From: Trueperaceae bacterium | Lineage (GTDB): Bacteria; Deinococcota; Deinococci; Deinococcales; Trueperaceae | NCBI GenBank assembly: GCA_020354625.1 | Contig: CP070651.1 | Span: 1,561,519 to 1,625,518, forward strand | Length of the DNA stretch: 64,000 bases | Direction: 5' to 3' | Shown: positions 17,915 to 25,701 of the stretch, in pieces | How positions within the stretch are numbered: position 1 is the first letter of the stretch | Layout: each line of letters starts with the position of its first letter | Translations under genes and position numbers: made by a program | Notes under the pieces: generated by a model | The model's input: the letters and a program-made list of their open reading frames with translations, nothing else | Told to the model about the DNA's origin: nothing | The model's database searches: none

Positions 17915-18879
17915 GCACGAGGAACGGAGTGAACTACGCACCCCCAATAGATTTGGGGGGCGTGGTTCTTCTCGATACGCATCATGAAGGCTACGATCGA
18001 ACGATCGGCGCCTTTCTTGTGCCCCTTGAGGGAGGCGCGTTCTTCTTGGTTGAGACAGGGCCTGGCAGCACCTTGTCGCGGCTTAGGGAAGGGATTCGGA
18101 CGGCTGGTTTCGAGCTCGACGGTCTGCAGAAGATCTTTGTGACCCACATCCACCTCGATCATGCCGGAGCTGCTGGCCAGCTTTCGCGAGAAACGGGCGC
18201 TGTAGTGGTGGTGCATCGACGTGGGGCACCACATCTCGTCGACCCCAGCCGTCTCCTTGCGAGCGCGGGCAGGCTTTACGGGGACGCCATGGGCCGTCTT
18301 TGGGGTGACGTCGTACCCGTTTTGGAGGAGAGGATTGAAATCGTGGAAGGTGGTGAGACGCTTACGGTCGACAACCGTACGTTGCGGGTCTTGTATACGC
18401 CGGGACACGCCTCACATCACGTCTGTTTTCTCTTAGATGACGGTAGTCTCTTCACCGGTGATGCGGCGGCTATCCGTCTACCCGGTTCTGAAGTCATCCG
18501 GCCGGCCGTACCACCGCCGGAGATCGACTTAGAGCTTTGGGAGATGTCGATCGATGCAATGAGGGCGGTGGGGGCTGAGCGACTGATGTTAACCCACTTC
18601 GGTGAGGTGACTGAGGTCGATTCTCATCTCGCAACCGTTCCTAGGAAGAATCGTCACTGGGCTGAAGAGGTTCTCAATGGACTGCACGCGGGTGATTCTC
18701 AGGAAGTGCTCGAAGCACGAATCGTGGCTCTTAGCCGGAACGAACTCGTCAAAGGGGGAGCTCTTGGGGATGTCATCGCCCGGCACGCTGTTTCGAGCGA
18801 TGCACGCCTTACCGTTATGGGGCTCACGCGATATTGGAGAAAGCACCATCCTGAACGCATCGAGGAGTCGACGCCCTGA
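17911..18879 (+). CDS. MBL-fold metallo-hydrolase, glyoxalase II-like
   Basis: A 322-residue metallo-beta-lactamase-fold enzyme. The zinc ligands are visible in HIHLDHAG (about residues 74-81), in the PGHASHH segment and in the terminal LTHFGE. The protein is longer than typical glyoxalase II, and the C-terminal 80 residues form a helical extension. It probably hydrolyses a thioester or ester. Coupled by ATGA overlap to the FAH-family gene, so both may treat products of one small-molecule clearing pathway, which I cannot name. Confidence 0.88.
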   Translation: MSTRNGVNYAPPIDLGGVVLLDTHHEGYDRTIGAFLVPLEGGAFFLVETGPGSTLSRLREGIRTAGFELDGLQKIFVTHIHLDHAGAAGQLSRETGAVVVVHRRGAPHLVDPSRLLASAGRLYGDAMGRLWGDVVPVLEERIEIVEGGETLTVDNRTLRVLYTPGHASHHVCFLLDDGSLFTGDAAAIRLPGSEVIRPAVPPPEIDLELWEMSIDAMRAVGAERLMLTHFGEVTEVDSHLATVPRKNRHWAEEVLNGLHAGDSQEVLEARIVALSRNELVKGGALGDVIARHAVSSDARLTVMGLTRYWRKHHPERIEESTP

Positions 18880-18917
18880 TCGTTTTCACTGAACTCTATC
18901 CGGTTCTATAGCCGAGG

Positions 18918-18923
18918 TACACT
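18918..18923 (+). promoter_or_regulatory. TACACT -10 of a leaderless gene
   Basis: TACACT ends 6 nt before the ATG at 18930 and no Shine-Dalgarno lies between them. A third case (20534) has the same spacing. Confidence 0.5.
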
Positions 18924-18929
18924 ACACGT

Positions 18930-19874
18930 ATGCTCGAGGACTTCGATCGTATCGTGGAAGAAGACAAGGGTGGCTTCTTGACACGACTGGCGGCCTTACC
19001 CCACTCTTATGCGGGTCCAGACGGTGTTCAGCCGGGCCCATATGCGCTGGAAGCGTTCGGTGAGGCAAAAGCGATGTCGGGCATCCTGAGCAGTTGGGTC
19101 GATCGTGGCGATGTAGGCCGATCTACGCAGTTCGTGCTTGCAGGTGGTTTGGCTGGCGACAACCTAGAGCCGCTCGTAGAGGCAGCCGTTTCGGAAGGGG
19201 CCAACGTGGTAGTGGTGGGTGATGCCGGGGATGACGCGAATTATGTCGTGCCCCTCGATTCGCTCAGCCTCTACAGCTACTTCCACTACCTCGGTTATGC
19301 CACCGGTCATGGGGCAGCGGTGCGAGAGGTAGACGACGCCATGCAGCTCATGTGCGATCGTTTGCGTCCAGAGGAACCGACAGATGTAAATCCAGCCAAG
19401 ATGCTCGCTTGGACGCTTTGGAATCGCGTCCCACTTCTACTTACCAGTCGTCAGAGCAGCGCCCTACAACCGCTGGTCCAACAGGTGTTTGCTCGTGTCG
19501 GAAAGTCCCTGGCGATCCCAGCGGGTGATCACCCGCTGCTCGTGGTTGCAGGGGCCTTCGAGGGTCGCCACGCACTCGGCGACGATGTAGTCGGTTTGGT
19601 ATTGGGTGAAGGTGATCGTGAGCTTGAGGTGGTGGGGGAGATGCTGGAGACGCGCATCGCTCAACTCGAGCAGATGGATGGGGATGTTCTTTTGGGTATC
19701 CGGCTGCAAGATAGAGTCGCCAACTTCATGTTGACGTGGTATCTCAGCCTCTGGGTGGCTGCCTACTTGGCACTACTCCACCATCACGATCCTGGTAACG
19801 ATGACCTCTACCTTTCCGCTGCGGGTGCGGTCGAGGGGAGAATGCACCCGTTGCGAAGAAGCGGCGACCGATAA
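18930..19874 (+). CDS. Degenerate SIS/PGI-PMI-like protein
   Basis: A 314-residue protein resembling archaeal-type bifunctional phosphoglucose/phosphomannose isomerases. The C-terminal part, with LQDRVANFMLTWYLSLWVAAYLALL and a following HDP segment, matches the bact-PGI_C end of that family. The N-terminal half keeps a Rossmann-like SIS outline (VLAGGLAGDNLEP; NVVVVGD) but lacks the serine-rich phosphosugar loop (SYSGNTEE type), so catalysis is doubtful. It probably binds a sugar phosphate or has become a structural or regulatory paralogue. A TACACT -10 lies 6 nt ahead of the ATG. Confidence 0.55.
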   Translation: MLEDFDRIVEEDKGGFLTRLAALPHSYAGPDGVQPGPYALEAFGEAKAMSGILSSWVDRGDVGRSTQFVLAGGLAGDNLEPLVEAAVSEGANVVVVGDAGDDANYVVPLDSLSLYSYFHYLGYATGHGAAVREVDDAMQLMCDRLRPEEPTDVNPAKMLAWTLWNRVPLLLTSRQSSALQPLVQQVFARVGKSLAIPAGDHPLLVVAGAFEGRHALGDDVVGLVLGEGDRELEVVGEMLETRIAQLEQMDGDVLLGIRLQDRVANFMLTWYLSLWVAAYLALLHHHDPGNDDLYLSAAGAVEGRMHPLRRSGDR

Positions 19875-19880
19875 ACGAGT

Positions 19881-20447
19881 ATGCGAATGCTTCTTACTCT
19901 AGAACTCGCCCTTCTGCTCCTGGCACTGTTGGGGCTCGGCGTGTGGGGGATCTTTTCAGGGGTGAGGGCGAATCGGAGACGCGGCTCTTCGGCTATCACT
20001 GCCAAGCAGCTCAGCGGACTTGCACAACCCTATCGCAATCTGATGGGCGAGATTCTACAGGCTCATAACGATGTGCTGCGACAGCTCAAGAGCGCTCCGC
20101 CTACCTTGCGCCGAGATCTCGAGAGCCTGTCGCGACGGGTCGATCAGCTCATCCGGCGCGCCTTGCCTAGAGCTGAACAGGGGACCAAGCTCACATCTTT
20201 TCTGCTCGACCTCTCTCCAGACGAGGCGGAGTACGCTAGCATGCGGCGAGCTGCTGGGCAGATTGAAGTCGAGCTCGAGCAGTTTTTGACGATGATGAAG
20301 GCGATACGGGGGAAGGTATATCAGATACTCACCGATGCCGCGTCGCTTACCCAAGATACGTATCTCAAGCGCGATCTCGAGGATGCACTCATCGACGTAG
20401 CTGCTTTGGAGGAGGCGTTTAGCGCTACCAAGGTGGAACTCCCGTAG
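19881..20447 (+). CDS. Small membrane-anchored helical protein, unknown function
   Basis: A 188-residue protein. One hydrophobic helix at residues 5-25 is followed by a basic stop-transfer stretch (ANRRR) and then about 150 residues of predicted amphipathic helix (heptad-like LESLSRRVDQLIRRAL; EVELEQFLTMM). The topology suggests a cytoplasmic helical domain anchored in the membrane. It starts 6 nt after the PGI-like gene and is presumably cotranscribed. I do not recognise the family. Confidence 0.6.
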   Translation: MRMLLTLELALLLLALLGLGVWGIFSGVRANRRRGSSAITAKQLSGLAQPYRNLMGEILQAHNDVLRQLKSAPPTLRRDLESLSRRVDQLIRRALPRAEQGTKLTSFLLDLSPDEAEYASMRRAAGQIEVELEQFLTMMKAIRGKVYQILTDAASLTQDTYLKRDLEDALIDVAALEEAFSATKVELP

Positions 20448-20533
20448 GTACATCGCAGGCCTATGGCATTAGTAACGCCATCTCTCCTTCGAGAATGTGG
20501 AAAGTGTTAAACGCGAACCGGTCTCGCCTACGT

Positions 20534-20539
20534 TAGATT
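20534..20539 (+). promoter_or_regulatory. TAGATT -10 of a leaderless lipoprotein gene
   Basis: TAGATT ends 6 nt before ATG at 20546 and there is no purine-rich ribosome site in the gap. Confidence 0.45.
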
Positions 20540-20545
20540 GGGCCT

Positions 20546-21241
20546 ATGCGTGCATTTTCCAGCTATATTTTCGTCACACTTGTGTTGGTGCTGGCGGCGT
20601 GTGTACCGAGTGTCGAGTCGGAGCGTGTTGCAGTAGAGCAACTTTCGCAGCCCATCAGCTACTATCCACACGAAACGGGTGCGGTTTGGAATTATCTGCC
20701 GGACAGTGCCAGGCTCGATGAATTGCCTCTGGTACAGCGCGTCGATGGTCCCACGATCGTCGACGGGGAGGTATGGATTTCGTGGCAACTCGAAGGCAGA
20801 GGTCTCGATGTACGCTCTTTTAGACAATATCGGGTAGAGGGTGTCTTTCTCAAACGCGAGGTGAGGCCTGGAACGGAAATCAATTTCGACCCTCCGATTC
20901 ACGAGTTCCCCAGCTCAGATGCCTTGCGTGTCGGGGCAACCTGGGCGGGGAAAACGACGGCGCATCTGTTCTATCCGCAGGCTTCCCCTGAACACCAGCG
21001 TGAGAGCTTGATGATCGAGTACCGCTACACCGTGGTCGACCGTCGAACGGTGTCTCTCGTTGCAGGCGATTTCGAGGTCTTCGTCGTCAACTTTGTGACG
21101 CGTACCTTCGATGACGAAGGCGGTGTGCTCGAGGAGTTTACCCAAGAGAGCTGGTTCTCTCCCTACGTGGGCGAAGTAAAAAACGAGAACGGCTTCTTTC
21201 TGATCGACACGAACTTCCTCAATCTCCTTGCCAGCAATTGA
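20546..21241 (+). CDS. Predicted lipoprotein, unknown function
   Basis: A 231-residue exported protein. The signal peptide has a lipobox LAAC at residues 17-20, so it should be lipidated at Cys20 and anchored to a membrane. The remainder is beta-rich and reminiscent of secreted proteins with a recurrent TWxY-like strand pattern; it contains FVVNFVTRTFDD and ends ESWFSPYVGEVK, a pattern common in conserved hypothetical exported proteins. TAGATT lies 6 nt before the ATG with no ribosome site, a leaderless arrangement. Confidence 0.7.
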   Translation: MRAFSSYIFVTLVLVLAACVPSVESERVAVEQLSQPISYYPHETGAVWNYLPDSARLDELPLVQRVDGPTIVDGEVWISWQLEGRGLDVRSFRQYRVEGVFLKREVRPGTEINFDPPIHEFPSSDALRVGATWAGKTTAHLFYPQASPEHQRESLMIEYRYTVVDRRTVSLVAGDFEVFVVNFVTRTFDDEGGVLEEFTQESWFSPYVGEVKNENGFFLIDTNFLNLLASN

Positions 21242-21289
21242 TCTCTCGAAAGACCGCGACCAGAACTACGGACTCCAACGGCTGTGCTC

Positions 21290-21298
21290 TGGTACACT
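21290..21298 (+). promoter_or_regulatory. Extended -10 promoter of dxs
   Basis: TGGTACACT (TGn plus TACACT at 21293-21298) lies 39 nt before the dxs ATG. A GGGAGGAG ribosome site at 21317-21324 follows, so this gene has a normal leader. Confidence 0.55.
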
Positions 21299-21337
21299 CG
21301 TTTAAGGTGTGTACTTGGGAGGAGACCGTCAAGAGAT

Positions 21338-23221
21338 ATGAGATTCCTTGAATCCATTACCTCACCTGCTGATCTAAGAAATATTCCACGGGAAAGACTT
21401 TCCGAGTTCGCTGGAGAGCTCCGCGACGAGATCGTTCGGGTGTGTTCGCTCAGTGGTGGCCATCTGGCCTCCAGCCTCGGTGCCGTCGAACTCACCGTCG
21501 CGCTGCACTATCTCTTCGACTCGACAACGGACCGGATCATCTGGGATGTCGGCCATCAGACCTACGGTCATAAGATTCTCACCGGTCGCAGGAACCTCAT
21601 GGAGACGATTCGAAAACCGGGCGGCCTCGCCGGGTTTACGGCCACCAGCGAATCACAACACGACGCCCTCACGGTAGGTCACGCTAGTACCAGCTTGGCG
21701 GCAGCCCTCGGTATGGCCTTGTCGCGAGAGGCCAGAGGGGCTCCGTATCACATCGTGGCCGTGATCGGCGATGGTGCGCTGACGGGTGGCATGGCGCTCG
21801 CCGCACTCAACCAGATCGGTCATGCCGACGTAAAGCTCACCATCGTTTTAAACGACAACGAGATGTCGATCAGCGAAAACGTCGGCGCCCTGAATCACTA
21901 CCTCAGCACCTTACAGGTACAGCCCTGGTTCCAGCGTGCCGAGAAGAGCGGTAAAGAGGCCCTACGGGGCATTTGGAAACCGCTCGCCGAGTATGGAAGC
22001 CGCGCCAAGAAAGCTGCTAGAGGGTTTTTTGACCCGGCGAGTACCAACCCGTTTCACGCGATGGGTGTTCGCTACGTCGGGCCGATCGACGGGCATGACG
22101 TGCAACAACTCCTATACTATTTAGAGCACGTCAAGGATCTCGACGGCCCCACCATGCTTCATATCGTGACCAAAAAGGGCAAAGGCTATCAGATCGCCGA
22201 GTCTGATCCCATCACCTGGCATGGCGCCTCGAAGTTCGACCCAGAGAACCCTGTCTTTGCGGGTAAGCCCTATCAATGGTCGGACGCCTTCGGTGACGCA
22301 GCTATCGAGTTGGCGAGTCGCGATGACCGCGTTTGGGTGATTACTCCAGCGATGCGTGAGGGTAGCGGTCTGGTTGAATACAGCAAGCGGCATCCTGAGC
22401 GTTACATCGATGTTGGCATCGCCGAAGATGTGGCTGTGACTGTCGGCGCCGGCTTGGCCCTACGGGATGAAAAGCCGATCGTGGCGATCTACAGCACCTT
22501 TTTGCAGCGAGGATACGATCAGGTGATCCACGATGTCTGCATCGAGAACCTCGATGTCGTCTTCGCGATCGATCGTGCCGGTCTGGTGGGCGGGGATGGT
22601 GCAACCCATCAAGGCATATACGATCTCGCGTACCTGAGGGCGCTTCCTAATATGTCTGTGGCGATGCCCAAAGATACATCGGAGATGCAGGGCATGTTGA
22701 AAGCGGCGCTCCGTCTCGGGGGTCCAAAAGCCATTCGCTGGCCTCGTGGTAGTACAGAACCGTCACAAGCTCAGGATTACGATGCCTGGCCAGCGATTGA
22801 ATGGGGCACGTGGGAACTCCTCAAAGATGGCAAAGACGCCTTTGTGCTGGCGCTCGGTCCCACGCTCGCTTATGCGCTGGAAGCGACTCGTGGCAACGAC
22901 AGAGTGGGGGTTGTGAACGCCCGGTTTGTAAAGCCGATCGATCGAGAGCTTCTCGTGGAGCTTGCTGCGCGTTCGAAGCTGCTCATCACCACCGAAGACC
23001 ACGCGTTACACGGTGGGCTCGGCACCGCTGTGGCTGAGACATTGGCCGATTTAGACCAGTCGGTCCGACTCATTCGCTTGGGTATTCCTGATGAGCCGGT
23101 GCCTCACGGTGATCCCAATGCGCAACACGAAGCGTTCGGCTATGGACCAACGGGTATCAAACAGATATTGGCCGAGTTCGGCATGGAGAAGTTGACACCG
23201 CTTGCGGAAGCGTCTGACTGA
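21338..23221 (+). CDS. dxs: 1-deoxy-D-xylulose-5-phosphate synthase
   Basis: A 627-residue thiamine-diphosphate transketolase-like enzyme, first step of the MEP isoprenoid pathway (pyruvate plus glyceraldehyde-3-phosphate). Motifs are SGGHLASSLG (about 37-46), WDVGHQTYGHK, the ThDP-binding GDGALTGGMALAALN and NDNEMSIS, then the pyrimidine domain YSTFLQRGYDQ and DRAGLVGGDGATHQG. The ATG at 21338 begins MRFLES; an open frame 18 codons longer lacks a ribosome site. The gene supplies carotenoid and quinone precursors. Confidence 0.95.
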   Translation: MRFLESITSPADLRNIPRERLSEFAGELRDEIVRVCSLSGGHLASSLGAVELTVALHYLFDSTTDRIIWDVGHQTYGHKILTGRRNLMETIRKPGGLAGFTATSESQHDALTVGHASTSLAAALGMALSREARGAPYHIVAVIGDGALTGGMALAALNQIGHADVKLTIVLNDNEMSISENVGALNHYLSTLQVQPWFQRAEKSGKEALRGIWKPLAEYGSRAKKAARGFFDPASTNPFHAMGVRYVGPIDGHDVQQLLYYLEHVKDLDGPTMLHIVTKKGKGYQIAESDPITWHGASKFDPENPVFAGKPYQWSDAFGDAAIELASRDDRVWVITPAMREGSGLVEYSKRHPERYIDVGIAEDVAVTVGAGLALRDEKPIVAIYSTFLQRGYDQVIHDVCIENLDVVFAIDRAGLVGGDGATHQGIYDLAYLRALPNMSVAMPKDTSEMQGMLKAALRLGGPKAIRWPRGSTEPSQAQDYDAWPAIEWGTWELLKDGKDAFVLALGPTLAYALEATRGNDRVGVVNARFVKPIDRELLVELAARSKLLITTEDHALHGGLGTAVAETLADLDQSVRLIRLGIPDEPVPHGDPNAQHEAFGYGPTGIKQILAEFGMEKLTPLAEASD

Positions 23222-23300
23222 GGCATCTGCTCGCTCTTACGGTAACCACCATCTCTTCTTCGGGTACAGCTCCTAACAGGACCGCACTGCGTGAGAGGCG

Positions 23301-23330
23301 TTGACACGGTCTTTCGTCCTCGGGTATCAT
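23301..23330 (+). promoter_or_regulatory. Promoter of tRNA-Phe
   Basis: Consensus TTGACA (23301-23306), 18-nt spacer, TATCAT (23325-23330). Transcription would start about 85 nt before the mature tRNA. Confidence 0.7.
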
Positions 23331-23421
23331 GCCTTTCGCTTAGCCTCCCGGTGCCGGGTTGTTCTCGCTCCCCTGTTGTAGCGTGGAACCGTGCGAGACA
23401 GCGTCGGTGTCAGTAAGCCGT

Positions 23422-23497
23422 GGCCAGATAGCTCAGTCGGTAGAGCATGCGACTGAAAATCGCAGTGTCGGCAGTTCGATTCTGCCTCTGGCCACCA
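23422..23497 (+). tRNA. tRNA-Phe (anticodon GAA)
   Basis: Acceptor GGCCAGA pairs with TCTGGCC; the D-arm is GCTC..GAGC, the anticodon stem TGCGA/TCGCA carries the loop CTGAAAA (anticodon GAA), and the T-arm is GGCAGTTCGATTCTGCC. The CCA end is encoded (23495-23497). Confidence 0.97.
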
Positions 23498-23520
23498 CAA
23501 GATAGGCGTCACTGACGCGA

Positions 23521-23557
23521 GAACGACCCCGTAAACAGCGGGGTCGGTTCTGTTCTG
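23521..23557 (+). terminator. Hairpin terminator after tRNA-Phe
   Basis: GACCCCG (23525-23531) and CGGGGTC (23539-23545) form a stem that extends through GAAC/GGTTC, followed by CTGTTCTG, a poor T-tract. Confidence 0.6.
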
Positions 23558-23573
23558 AGAGCCTGGGTCGACG

Positions 23574-24146
23574 TTATCCTCCGCGCTGCAACACGATGCG
23601 CCACTCCGAGGCACCCAGCTTGTCGAGTTGCAGCACGCTGTGACCGGCGTTTTCAGCCCAGCGGGTGATGTTGTCGAGCGCCAGTGGGTAGTCGATCAGC
23701 ACCTCGAACGTGTCACCGGCTGCCAGCTTTTCGATGGCGCCTTTGGCCTCGAACAGGGGGTAGGGGCAGATCTCACCCCGCACATCCAGGCTCTGTGTGT
23801 ATTCGTTGCGGTAACAGGTGCCGCTCGAGCAGCCTCCCGCCAGTACTATGCCCATCCCAAACAAAACACCTCCCAGAATATTGGCCGGCCACCAGAAGGG
23901 CGGCACCGTGGTCGGTAAGAGTTCGAGGCTGCTGAGGGTGGTGACTCCGACCATCTGAACGGCGACCGCCAGTGCCCAGGCGCGAAAGGGCGTGCTGTCA
24001 CGAATCAGCAAGATATCCCGAAACCCGGTGTTGGTGCAGAAACGTCCTCGCTGCCAGGCTCCCATGCCGGCAGATGCCAGCAACAGAAGGGCCAGCAGCG
24101 CTTCGACGCCGAGCGCAAAATGGCGGCTAGAGGGTTGAGCGTTCAA
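23574..24146 (-). CDS. YedE-like N-terminal half fused to a TusA-like domain
   Basis: A 190-residue protein. The first 110 residues match the N-terminal half of YeeE/YedE sulfur-transport membrane proteins, with GRFCTNTGFRD and the hallmark GGCSSGTCYR at about residues 104-113. Directly after it, the frame becomes a TusA/SirA domain: LDVRGEICPYPLFEAK with its catalytic Cys-Pro-x-Pro. YedE proteins normally continue for some 200 further residues, and TusA is usually a separate 75-80 residue protein starting just before this point. The junction NEYTQS looks like a deletion scar uniting two genes in frame. The start is TTG at 24146. Possibly functional as a small sulfur carrier, but the transporter part is incomplete. 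Confidence 0.65.
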   Translation of the reverse strand: MNAQPSSRHFALGVEALLALLLLASAGMGAWQRGRFCTNTGFRDILLIRDSTPFRAWALAVAVQMVGVTTLSSLELLPTTVPPFWWPANILGGVLFGMGIVLAGGCSSGTCYRNEYTQSLDVRGEICPYPLFEAKGAIEKLAAGDTFEVLIDYPLALDNITRWAENAGHSVLQLDKLGASEWRIVLQRGG

Positions 24147-24603
24147 GTTCGACCCTTACACTTGGCCGCAACAACGGTCGGGGCAGTCGGGGGTGAACAC
24201 GCGGCCCGATGCCAGCGCCTGGCTGAGGGGCTGATGTAAGCTCGGTGTAGTTTTGGCTCGAGCCGGTCGGAACCTCGGCGATCTGTTCACCCGTGGACAG
24301 GCGGAAGGCATTGACAGCGTTGTTGGGTCCTGCGGGTAGGCCGGTCCAAATCACATCGCGCTCGAAATCCCAGCGCGTGGCCGGAAAGGAGTAACTCGAC
24401 GGCAGAGCCAAGGTCGCCACCACCTGCAGGTTGTTCGGTTCGATCAAGCTGACGCTTGGCAGGACGCCCGCATTCGCGTCGCCTGCGTTCGAGACGATGA
24501 TGAGTTCCTGTGAGGTTTGGTTCGCAAGACCCCAACGGAGTTGGCCCAAAGCAGCGGCACCAAGCGCAGTGACCGAAAGCTTCAGAAAGGTACGTCGTCT
24601 CAT
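24127..24603 (-). pseudogene. Tat-exported beta-propeller protein, internally deleted
   Basis: The N-terminus has a twin-arginine signal (MRRRTFLKLS then a hydrophobic run) followed by about 100 residues of a YncE/YVTN-like propeller. Only 158 codons remain, where about 350 are expected. Near 24226 the frame changes character to an improbable Pro/Arg-rich tail. In the neighbouring frame, the same bases read ALASGRVFTPDCPDRCCGQV then stop at 24156, a natural-looking C-terminus placed 9 nt before the next gene. The gene thus seems to have lost its middle, with the 3' part out of frame. It sits between a rhodanese and YedE-TusA gene of a sulfur module. Probably not functional. Confidence 0.6.
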
Positions 24604-24619
24604 CGAATCTGTCTCCTCA

Positions 24620-25456
24620 TTAATCGGTTGAAGCGATGGGGGTTTCGTCGAGATTACCCCATTCGGCCCACGAGGCTAAGTAGAGGCGAGGCTTGGGGTG
24701 TCCCAGGGCTTTGAGAACGGCGTAGGTGTGAGCTGCCCGAACACCGCTCTGGCAGTAGGTCGCAACCTCCGTTGCCTCCATGAAGGCGGCAAGTCGTGTG
24801 CGCAGGCGCTCAGTGGCGTGCAGGCGCAAGTCGCTACCGAGAAGATCGTCCCAGGGCAAGAGCTGGGCTCCGGGGATATGTCCTCCCCTCTTCGCGGCCA
24901 CATCTTCACCGCGATACTCTTCTGCACTCCGCGTATCGAGCAGCACCAGGTTTGGATCCTCGAGCCGGGCCGAGAGCTCGGTGAGTTCGATGACGGCTGC
25001 GGGATCGAAAGTCGGCTTGAAGGGCTCCTCGATCGTTACCGGTGTGGGCGTCTCGTTGCCGACCGGCAACCCGGCCGCGTGCCATGCCTCGATCCCTCCG
25101 TCGAGCAGGTAAACGGCAGGGTGTCCGTAGGCTTGAAGCGTCCACCAAACGTGAGCAGCGTCCGCTCCCCCTTTTGCGCCGTAGATCACGATCGGCTCTC
25201 TGCCGATGCCGAGGTGCGTCAGCTTCTGTTCGAGCTGATCTTCAGCGATCAAGTGTCGAATGCCTGACCGGAGTGGATTGAGATCACGCGCCGGTAAATT
25301 TGCCGCCCCTGGGAGATGCTCTTGCTGGTAGGCGCGCTCGGTTCGCGCATCGACGATCTTTAGAGTCGTAGATGGTTCTGATAACGCCTGTAGCTCAGTT
25401 ACAGTAAGAAAAGGGGGGAGAGCAACGCGGCAGATGATTGTTCCTCCTGGTAACAA
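24620..25456 (-). CDS. Two-domain thiosulfate sulfurtransferase (rhodanese)
   Basis: A tandem rhodanese of about 270 residues that would transfer sulfane sulfur. The second domain has the active loop YCQSGVRAAHT with the catalytic Cys; the first domain has a degenerate loop (IYGAKGG, no Cys), the normal pattern for this family. Start is uncertain: TTG at 25456 opens the frame, but an AGGAGG (25443-25448) lies downstream of it, and no ATG/GTG/TTG follows at proper distance, only ATC codons at 25438 and 25435. A promoter TAGACA-18-TATACT lies upstream. It heads an operon with the propeller and YedE-TusA genes, giving a coherent sulfur-handling module. Confidence 0.87.
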   Translation of the reverse strand: MLPGGTIICRVALPPFLTVTELQALSEPSTTLKIVDARTERAYQQEHLPGAANLPARDLNPLRSGIRHLIAEDQLEQKLTHLGIGREPIVIYGAKGGADAAHVWWTLQAYGHPAVYLLDGGIEAWHAAGLPVGNETPTPVTIEEPFKPTFDPAAVIELTELSARLEDPNLVLLDTRSAEEYRGEDVAAKRGGHIPGAQLLPWDDLLGSDLRLHATERLRTRLAAFMEATEVATYCQSGVRAAHTYAVLKALGHPKPRLYLASWAEWGNLDETPIASTD

Positions 25457-25480
25457 CTCGTCGTTCGATAATTACAGGCC

Positions 25481-25510
25481 AGTATAGGGATTGTCGACAT
25501 ACTTTGTCTA
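25481..25510 (-). promoter_or_regulatory. Promoter of the sulfur-module operon
   Basis: In minus orientation TAGACA (25505-25510), an 18-nt spacer and TATACT (25481-25486). Transcription would begin near 25475, about 20 nt before the TTG codon at 25456. Confidence 0.6.
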
Positions 25511-25643
25511 GAATACCCCAGAGAATCACGTGTAAGGATCCTGTGAGTGCCTGCGTCGTATTGTCGCATCAGGCAACCTTACCTTCCTCCCACTCAAGGT
25601 ATTGCCTCATCGCCTGTCTCGAAGATAGGCACCCATCCCACCT

Positions 25644-25676
25644 GAGCCTACCCAGTAAAATGCACTTGGTAGGCTC
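25644..25676 (-). terminator. Inverted repeat downstream of the M20 amidohydrolase
   Basis: GAGCCTACC (25644-25652) and GGTAGGCTC (25668-25676) form a perfect 9-bp stem with a 15-nt loop. It lies 26 nt past the stop of the PFOR operon and is probably its terminator, though no T-run follows in minus orientation. Confidence 0.5.
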
Positions 25677-25701
25677 AACCATGCTTATTTTCATCGCGGA
25701 G

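Noticed and set aside
24127-24603. Reading the propeller fragment as a complete small Tat substrate
   Set aside because: The last 30 codons are Pro/Arg-rich nonsense while the next frame carries a natural C-terminus, so an internal deletion is more likely.
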